A stretch of DNA of 64,000 bases from Pyropia yezoensis (lineage: Eukaryota > Rhodophyta > Bangiophyceae > Bangiales > Bangiaceae), in assembly GCA_009829735.1 (NCBI GenBank), contig CM020618.1, positions 28,000,894 to 28,064,893 of the forward strand. Direction: 5' to 3'. Below are positions 56,341 through 64,000 of this stretch, piece after piece. The translations under genes and the position numbers were made by a program. A model generated the notes under the pieces. The model made no database searches. It saw only the letters and a program-made list of their open reading frames with translations, and was not told where the DNA came from. Numbering within the stretch: position 1 is the first letter of the stretch; each line of letters opens with the position of its first letter.

Positions 56341-57031
56341 ACCCGCGGCAGAGGCCCGACCCCCCGTGTCGTGGCCTACCCCACCGCATGTACCCCCCTC
56401 CCGCTGTCCCACTAGATGAGCACGCTGGCAGGGTTTCCCGAAAGGGACCCACCACAACTCATGAGGGGCCCATTACACCGGGGCATACCGTCAAGGCACC
56501 CGATTGGCTCAGGCCTGCGGCCCGAATGTTGTCGGAGGAATGAGAAAAGAACGCTCCGTGTATCTTTTTTCTGCAACGCACCATAAGAGCCCATCTTACA
56601 ACGTCGAACCCGACCTCAATATTGCGAATTGGAAACGACAACGTGTACACTGCTGAGTGACTACGGGACGAGGTTGCCGCTACCAGGTCGAGCTCGTGGC
56701 GCCGAGCTGCAAAAGAGCCCGAGGACTTGCGCTGAACGGGGTCTACAAGTCGAGTCAGGGCCCACAATCTCCCACTCCACTGGAGTTCGACTTTTTAGTC
56801 GCGAACATAGGCGTCCTGTTCATTTCCCATCGAGGGCAGTCGAGGGCACCGTTTCGGCGAAATGAAACCGTGAAGCGCGGATGACCAGGTACTCGGCGTG
56901 TCAAAACGTGCCGATCGTCCTTCGATTGACCTTCAAAACAGCTGCGATTGTCCCGGAATGTCACTAAGAGTGAGCTACTATGAGCCAATCTGCATGCGAT
57001 CGTCTTAACTTCTGGCTAATCGAGCGATCGA
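56341..57031. other. Spacer, no feature recognised
   Basis: Mixed-composition sequence without a recognisable gene or RNA. A TTAAATTTTTA stretch lies slightly downstream at about 57081-57091. Confidence 0.4.
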
Positions 57032-57880
57032 GTGCGCCACGTGGACTGCAATAGGGCACATATCTGTGTCCAGGAGCCCATTAAATTTTTACCGTGCGCG
57101 GCGGTTCCGGACGTGGCCGCCGGTCCATGGTCCGACAAGAGAGTCCCCGTCACTCGTGCACTGAGGTCGAGTGACGGATGGCTTTCGTTCGCGTCACGTG
57201 GCAAGATAGAGTGTGGATTTTGTGGTGTACGCGGAGGCGTGACACACGTCGCGCACACGGCGCGCCATGGGCGTCTCGCCCACACCGTCTGGCAATGCCC
57301 CGGACACGCCGCGTGAGGGCGTTGGGCACCGCGGTGGGGGGGGCTCTGCCGGCTTGTGGCAGCCGCGGGCCTCACGTTGCTCGTCGTGGACACGTTCTGC
57401 CTGTGTCGCACGTGCGCGGGGCGTAAGTTGCGGAAGGAATCGTTGGGCGATAACGGGTCGTGGGCTCCACACAAGGGGCATCGCCCATGATGGGGAGGTG
57501 GGGCTGCTGCCTGGTTTGTGACTCAGGAGGGAATTGTGCTATGGGACTCATCCGCGCGTTCATGACCCATGCCCCGTGATACGTAAGAAGAGGGACCTCT
57601 GCATACGTTGCGTTTGTCCGAACGGGTTGTGGGACGCAAACAGCGCCGAGAAACTATCCATTCCCTCGGTTGCCGATGCGTACAGGCACCCCCCCCAACA
57701 GTGTGTTGCCACCCGCACTCGCTGTGCCACAGCCGAGAGTTTTTCTGCGAGGTGGCAGATTGTGACATGCGCTTGGAGTCCACGGGGTGGCACTCCTGTG
57801 TGTCACTGGTGACGTGCATGTCACACGCGGGGGCGTCTCCCACGCGGGGGGGCCCTCTAGCGTGGAGGGTAAGGGGGGGG
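57032..57880 (+). pseudogene. Possible zinc-finger remnant related to the transposase N-terminus
   Basis: Short plus-strand frames carry Cys/His pairs: CGFCGVRGGVTHVAH with WQCPGHA (about 57210-57310), LCIRCVCPNG (about 57600) and CEVADCDMRLESTGWHS (about 57747-57800). The series of separate finger-like frames in the same order recalls the N-terminal region of transposase copies B and C (CILC, CTIC, CPLC, CPVFDC). No transposase core follows. A non-LTR retroelement C-terminus is an alternative for the first motif. This is weak evidence. Confidence 0.3.
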
Positions 57881-57910
57881 ATAGTCGTTTGTCGAGTGTC
57901 TCGTGGGGCC

Positions 57911-58002
57911 TAGGGAGAGGGGTGGGCTGAGCTGTGGATGGGTCGCGCGCGAGGGGTAGGGAGAAGGGTGGGTCGAGCTGTGGACGGGCCGCGCGCGAGG
58001 GC
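57911..58002. repeat. 46-bp tandem duplication
   Basis: Two units starting tagggaga(g/a)gggtggg at 57911 and 57957, each ending in cgcgcgcgagg, with a few differences. Confidence 0.7.
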
Positions 58003-61000
58003 TCCTGAGGGTGCACGGCTGCCGGGCACCCCCCCCGCCAGCGTCTGCTCGCCAGCGCCTGGGCACCCCTTGGGCGGCCGTCGGGCGGCCCAGCTGTCGT
58101 TGCCCGGCGGCCAGCCGGCTGGCAAGGCACCGGCCGACAAGGTCGCCTGGGCCGCCCAAGCAGGATTGGGCAGGCCCCAACCCACTAGGAGCTTGTGTGT
58201 CAGAGTGGAGCAAGCGGCGGCCGCTCGACGCGACAGGGGTGTCGAAGGCGGGGTGGGGGGGGGGCGTCCCCCCCCCACACACCACCCTCGGGTGGCCCCC
58301 AGAGCTGTCAAACAACGTTTAGGGCACTCCGGGCGCTGTTTTTGTGGGCGCGTTCTATGGCCGGGCGGCGGCCCGTCGCGAGCCACCCGGCACGTCTATG
58401 TAAATGCGGCGGGCGTCGCGTTCTTCGCCGCCCATAACGCTGCGCCGGTGGCGTTCGTTTGTGGTCTGGTCTCCAACTGTGACCTAGCATGTATAAATCT
58501 TTTTCCATTCCCAGCGTCTTACTTTGAATACAATGCGTACTTGGGCGTCAGCACCTGCCAACTGCAGCCGCCTACTTGGGCTGCATAATGGCTGTTGCTT
58601 CCGCTTGGCCTCGGAGTGCCCAAGGTTCAGCCGCACTTCTGTGTGGGCCTCAGCGATGGCTGCTCAACCATTCTGCTTCTTCCTACAGGTTGCGCCGCCG
58701 TCCCCGCCAGTAACGGGCGGCCTCCTGAGAACTGGCGGGCAAGGCAATGACTCCAAGCCCGCCCGGCGTGGACCTTGGCGACAGTACCACGACTGTCATG
58801 ATATCAGGAAGCACATGTGCCACGGGACGACATGAAAATCGGCAGGAGAGCTGGGCCGTCGGGACTAGTGCACAGACGACGAACGGATAGACGGACAAGA
58901 TTGTCCAGACGGGCAGCTTGACTATTTTTGTAAACGAGGGAGAGGGGCGACCGGGATGGGGTCCGGTAGCAACAAGACCACCCTTTTTCACACCTTGTAC
59001 AACTCCAGCAAGGGATAGGGGGCGCAAGTGAATCGAACTCGGGGGGGTGTGCAGCCGACTACTCTTGAGGGCGGGTCGCTAGGTCAGGAGATGAGTGGAG
59101 TGCGGTGGAAAAGGGGGGGGCCTTTGCACAGGGTACCTGCGGAAGGTGGGTGCTTAGGGCAGGGGGGTGTTTTCTTGCCTTTGAGGCGACGCGTCGGCAT
59201 GGTTGTTCGTCGTGGAGAGCGCACAGTGTGAAGCACAAGTTGGTCCCATGGGTCGTGTTCCTCCAGCAAATTATTTTTTCGAGACTCAATAAAGCCGAGA
59301 GAGTCCCAGGAAGCAGCCTAATCGATGCCGATCGTTCCGTAACTCGTCCAAAGACGATGGGCACTGCCTCAAGTTACATCTGTTGTGCAGGGATTTGTGT
59401 GACGTCCACGGCGGTACGTAGTCGTATATGTGCAAGGACCTCTCATGATTTCATTGGGTGACATCCTGTCGGAGATTCTTATGCTCGCGCGGGGGGGACA
59501 ACAGCTTTTTATGCGCGTTTGAGCAAGAGTTCAGTGTTTTTTGTGCGGTTTGACTCGCGCGTTTTCACAGCTGCGCCGAGGCGACGGAGCACGTCTGAGC
59601 AAAAAGAAAAAACAGGCCCGAGCAACCGATTTTGTGACACCGCTTGAAGCCGCGCACGGCCGCTGCCCCTCCCCCCTCCCTATCTGACGACTCTGCCACG
59701 CAGTTTTGGAGAGACCAATCAGCCACCGCCTCCCCCCTCCCTTGCCGCCCACCACTCTCCCTCCCAACGATATCCGGCTGCTTGCTGCGTTCCGTACAGT
59801 ACAGTCTACGGTACTGTATGTACAGTAGAGTATATACACTAGTCTGGTGCCCGGTTTGACCCACGCTAGCACACACCCCCGAGCCGCCGCGGTGCGGGAG
59901 AGACGGTTCTTCCCCCGCACAGCACCCGTGTTCTTGTCTGTACCCCCCTATCCGGTACCCTACTGTAGCCTTCTCGATCGATATGGGGGGGCTCGTCAGC
60001 GAGCGAGTGGTGTGCCCCCTCTCCCCACAACCAACGCTGCTTGTCGGGGGAGGGGGCACCCTCTCCCCCACACCCCGCGCACACACACGCCCACCAGCGA
60101 CGGCCGACAGCCGGCGGTCACGCCCCCCCCCACCCCCTCCCCGGTGAGGCCGGCCATCGGGCCCATCGGCCAGACCCCCCCCCCCCCCCTCCCCCCACTC
60201 CCCCTCTCTCTCCCACATGAGGCTCGCGAGGGCCGCGGCGGTGTCCACCCCCCCCCCCCCCCCACAACCACCTGAGAAAACACTGGAGACTCTGTGTGTC
60301 CCGTCGCGTGCAAGGACGGCAGGCAGGCAGCGCGGGGCGCGGCCGGCCTCGTGGCGGCCACCACTGCTTGCGCTTCCCCCCCCCCCCCCCCCTACCGGTG
60401 CGCGCTTGTATAGCCCGTCTGGCTGGGCGGGAGGGAGAGACCGTATCCGATACCCCCCCCCTCACCAGCGTGTGTGTGGGCGGCTGGGGGGGTTGCTTCT
60501 CTGCCGATCTTACCGCCGGCCGGGGTGTGTCGACGATCGCCACCCCCGCCCCCCTCCCCCTCCGCTCCTGCCCCGTCGACGCTACGGCCTGCCTCCCATC
60601 CCCCCCCCCCCCACCCCCCCTCCCACCCCACCCCTCACCCACCCACCCACCCACCCACTCCACTCTTTTTTTTTCTTTTTTTTTTTCTCCACCTTGAGAG
60701 ACACCAACGGCTTTCCCACCCGTCGTAGGTACTCTTCCCCGCTCTCTCTCTCCTCCCTCCCTCCCTCCCTCCCCCCCCCTCCCCCTCCCGCCCCCCTTCC
60801 CCCCCCCCCCCCCCCCGCCGCGCCCCTATCTACCTACCTATCAACTCCCCAAACCACATCCCCCTTTCGCCACACGTCTCGCGTCTGCACCTTTGAGGTC
60901 GGGACGCTTCCGGTGCCTGCCCCCCCCCCCCCCCCGCCCCCCCGAGCGGCGACCTTCTGCCACCCCCCCCCGCCGAGTGGGGACCTGCTGCCCCTGCCCA

Positions 61001-61139
61001 CGCGCCACCACCCACGACCACCACCACACACACCCCCCCAACCCCCCCCCCCCCCCCTCCTGCCTCAACCCGCCCGCCCTGCCCCCCCCCCCACACCCAC
61101 CCCCCCCCCACCACCGCTGCGCCCGTCCCGTGCTCCTGG

Positions 61140-61290
61140 GCGTCGACGGGCCGACCGGCTGGCCCACCGACCGACCGACTGGCCGACCCACCGGCCGGCC
61201 GACGGGCCGACCGGCCGACCAGCCGACCGACCGACAGACCGACAGACCGGCCGACAGACCGGCGGCCGACCGGCCGACCGACGACGCCCG
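61140..61290. repeat. Tetranucleotide GACC/GGCC/GACA repeats
   Basis: Interspersed CCGA, CCGG and CAGA tetramers with no coding value. Confidence 0.6.
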
Positions 61291-62620
61291 TTGGGCGTTG
61301 AAGCCTCAACCCCCCCCCCCCCCCCCCCACCCACGCGCCACACGCGCTGATTGCCATCCTCCCCCCCCCCCTTTCCACCACCACCACCACCACCACCACC
61401 CCCCCCCCCCCTCCTACCCCACTTCTGTGACCACTCCCCAAGACGTAGCCCGCTCTGCTTCCCCCCCCCCCCCCCCACCGGCCCCCCCCTCCCGCTCCAC
61501 CGTCTGCCAAAACGGTCCCACGACAGCGGCAGGCCGCCTGGTTTATCGCAACGCCCCTCTTCCCCCCCCCCCCCCCTCTCCCCCCACGGCCGAGCCGGAG
61601 AGTACGCATCGGGGGTTGGCGGCGCGCAACGCCACGGGCGGCTGGCCCTCGTCGGTTGCGGCGTGGGGGGGGGGGGGGGGGGGGTGTGCGTGGGCTCCTT
61701 CCCTCCCTCGCAGTTTCCCCCCCCCCCTCCCCCCTCCCCCCCGTTGAGGAGGTGCCGTAGACTCTTTTGGGCGGCGTCGGTGCCATTCCCAGTGTGGCCC
61801 CCTCCCCCCCCTCCCCCCCCCCCCCCGCCCCACCCACCGGCTGGGGTCCTTGCTCCCCACCACTCCCCCGTCTCTTTCCTTCCCTTTCCCCCCCCCCCCC
61901 TCCCCCCCCCCCACCGCCTCCTTACGGTGGATTCTCCCCCCAACGGTCCCGCAGCCGCGTCGGCCAGGTGGACGGTGGGCGGGGAGCGAGGCGGCCGCCT
62001 CCGTGGGCAGTGTGCTGCGCTGCTGGGGCCCACCCACAGCAGCTGGCGGGCGGCTGTGGGGGCGGTCGACCGGCCGGCCGGCCCGGCGGGCGGGGGCGGC
62101 CGGCGGGCCACAGCCGGCCAGCCAGCTGGCCAGCCGGTATCTAGAACGCGGCCGGTAGGACGGTCGGCCGGCCGGCCGGCCGGGGCGGGCGGGGCGGGCG
62201 TGTCTGTGGCGCGGTGGCTGCCTCGTCGTTGGACGGCGCCAAGCGGCGGCCGCCTTGCGCAGGCCCCCGCGGCGGCCGCGGCGGGCCGCCGCGCCACCCA
62301 CACCCGCCAGCCGCCGCGGGTGGGGGGTGCTGTCGGGCCGCGCCGCTGCCGCCGGCGGGCAGCGACCGCAGCGACAGCAGCAGCGACAGCGGCAAACAGC
62401 GGCAGCGGCGGCGGCAAACGGCGGCGGCGGCGTGCGACGGCGGCGGCGGCGGGGGCGGCAGCTGCGGCGGCAGCTGCGGTGCACGGGGTGGGTGTGGCCA
62501 GTGCCGGTCGCCACTGCGCTCCCACCGGCAGTGCCGCCGTGGCCGCGGCGGCGGCGGCGGCCGTCGGCGTGGCCCCACTGCCCCGTACGGGGGTGCGCGC
62601 CCGTCTGCCGCCCGCCGTTT

Positions 62621-62651
<31 letters not shown>

Positions 62652-63354
62652 CACCTTTCTCCAAGGAGGGTGGCCGGCCGCAGCGGCGCGCTTCCACTGT
62701 TCCCACGCCTCTTGCCCCCCCCTTCCCGCGCCCCAACCCCCCCCGCCAACGACCCGCTGTTGGGCCACTGCGGTCGGTAGAAGATCTACCTACCTACCCG
62801 CCGCGCGGCGACGTCCCTAGGTGCCACCGCCGGCTCCCCCCCCCCCCCTCCCCCCCTTTTTCCCCCCAAAAACACCCCCCCGCCCCACACACCCCCCCGT
62901 CCCCGCCCCGTCTGCGGCGCGCGCGCGCGCGCGCGCGCCACTGGGCCAACCGACCGGCCCGGGCCGGCCGTCTCTGTCGCCTACCTTACCCGGCCCCGCG
63001 GGCAGGGTGGTCTGGTCAGTCTGCCCCTCTCGTCACACTTGCCCGCGCGCTGCTGCTGCGCTGCACACACCCCATTCCCACGCTCCCCGCTACCCATCCT
63101 CCCCTACCACCACCACCACCACCACCACCACCCCCCCCCCACCGTGTCCCAGTCACACGCTGTTTTCCGTTCCATTCCACCCCCGACGCGACCCCACCAC
63201 CACCACCACTGCCGGCCCGCGGCCCGCCCCCTTTTTGTTTCTGGTCCGTCTCTGCCTCCCCCGTCGGGGGCGCAATCTACGTAGGCACACCCCACGGCCG
63301 CGCGCCCGCGCGCCGTGCGGCGGGGCGGGCGTGGCGAGGCGGGAGCAGACGGCC

Positions 63355-63428
63355 AGACGGGCCAGACGGGCCGGGCGGCCGGGCGAGCGGCCGGGCGGGC
63401 GGGCGGGCGGGCGGGCGGGCGGGCGGCC
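63355..63428. repeat. GGGC/GGCC tetranucleotide repeats
   Basis: Tandem ggccagac, ggccgggc and gggc units. A related GGCC run lies at about 62158-62192. Confidence 0.6.
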
Positions 63429-64000
63429 CCGCGCAGCGTCTGCCGCCGCTCAGTGGCACCCGTCACGCGGCCGCGCTCGGCAGCGCCGCCTGCCAGTCGC
63501 GCGGGGGGGGGGGGGGGGGGTTGGGCGGGAGTCCTCGGAGGGCGCGGGGGGGGGGGGGGGGGGGTGAGGGGTGCGGACGCACACGTCCGCGGCGTGTGCG
63601 GGCGTGTGTGAAGCGTTGCCGGCCGTGAACCCCCCCCCCCCCCCCCCCCTCGGCTGGTTACCACGTGCGTAGCCACCCGTCTGCCGCCGGCCTGGGGAGT
63701 TACCCCTTGTACCCGCCGCCGCGTCGACGTGCCGGTCGCTGCCGCTCCCCAGACGGTGGCCGTGACCCCTTGGCGCACCTCCCCGCCTTCCCCCACCCCC
63801 CCCTCCCCCCCCCCTCACCCGCCCCGTCCCGTCCCGTCCCGCCCCCTCTGCCTCCTTTCCCCCCCTCTTTGCCTTCCCCGCGGTCTCCTTGTCCCCCCCC
63901 CTCTCTCCTTCCCTCCCCTCCCCTCTCTCTCTCTCTCCCTCCCCCCCCCGCGCCGGTGATTGACCATGGCAGCACCACCCTCTGCCGTTCCCCCGCCCCC

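Larger units (their letters stand above)
58003..64000. other. Gene-poor, C-rich right end
   Basis: No gene supported in about 6 kb. From about 59640 onward the plus strand is strongly pyrimidine-rich with many runs of 8-30 C. Long frames (for example 61065-62768 - and 61351-62820 +) are Pro/Arg/Gly simple sequence open on both strands. A TGTAC-rich palindromic patch lies at about 59794-59835. Confidence 0.5.

Noticed and set aside
55659..56543. 294-codon Ala/Pro/Arg frame
   Set aside because: GCC-type simple sequence, no conserved feature.
59010..59045. tRNA gene on the minus strand (B-box-like GTTCGATTC)
   Set aside because: No A box, no cloverleaf arms at the needed distance.
61065..62820. 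567- and 489-codon frames on opposite strands
   Set aside because: Overlapping simple-sequence frames in C-rich DNA; neither has a domain.
1..64000. CRISPR array or bacterial operon
   Set aside because: No regular repeat-spacer structure; introns, KRR1, SET1 and chromodomain retroelements show nuclear eukaryotic DNA.

Overview
This is nuclear DNA of a GC-rich eukaryote. The protein families (KRR1, a SET1-type histone methyltransferase, a PAPS transporter), mostly intronless long genes, very high GC, long poly-G/poly-C tracts and abundant transposons fit a bangiophyte red alga such as Porphyra or Pyropia. That placement is inference from gene style, not from a marker gene.

Layout. 1-17.4 kb is the host-gene part: a small secreted cysteine-rich protein (+), the ribosome-assembly factor KRR1 (+), a giant RRM + RS/RD + SET protein of the SET1/COMPASS type (-, convergent with KRR1), and a PAPS-transporter-like SLC35B protein (-). 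They are separated by C/G-rich spacers with simple repeats. 17.4-28.5 kb is repeat-rich: a small hairpin element flanked by 12-bp direct repeats, a roughly 63-bp minisatellite, a CACTA/Plavaka-like transposase copy on the minus strand (copy A, broken by a 10-bp tandem duplication), a 5' LTR with a gag stub, a 2.2-kb GC-rich tandem array and a second degenerate array.

28.6-50.5 kb holds a multi-exon minus-strand gene of unknown function (basic modules, acidic tail) lying head-to-head with a second transposase copy. This unit appears twice (31498-37607 and 38108-44374), each copy abutting an exactly 500-N gap, so it is probably one locus assembled twice. The downstream copy (copy C) is split in its third exon by a 5,019-bp LTR retroelement on the minus strand (45417-50435; TSD ACGCG, 468-bp LTRs, PBS and polypurine tract visible). 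That element has an internally deleted pol that fuses the start of reverse transcriptase to the integrase C-terminus and chromodomain. It also has an intact 647-codon ORF on the opposite strand, and it is studded with short perfect hairpins whose 5-nt loops mostly fit NASTT.

50.5-64 kb has no gene I can support. It contains possible zinc-finger transposon debris at 57.0-57.9 kb, simple repeats and a pyrimidine-rich right end.

How the genes fit together: KRR1 (nucleolus), SET1 (chromatin) and the PAPS transporter (Golgi, supplying sulfate donor, plausibly for sulfated cell-wall galactans) are housekeeping genes with no operon-like link. The rest is a nested transposon landscape in which the LTR element landed inside the DNA transposon.
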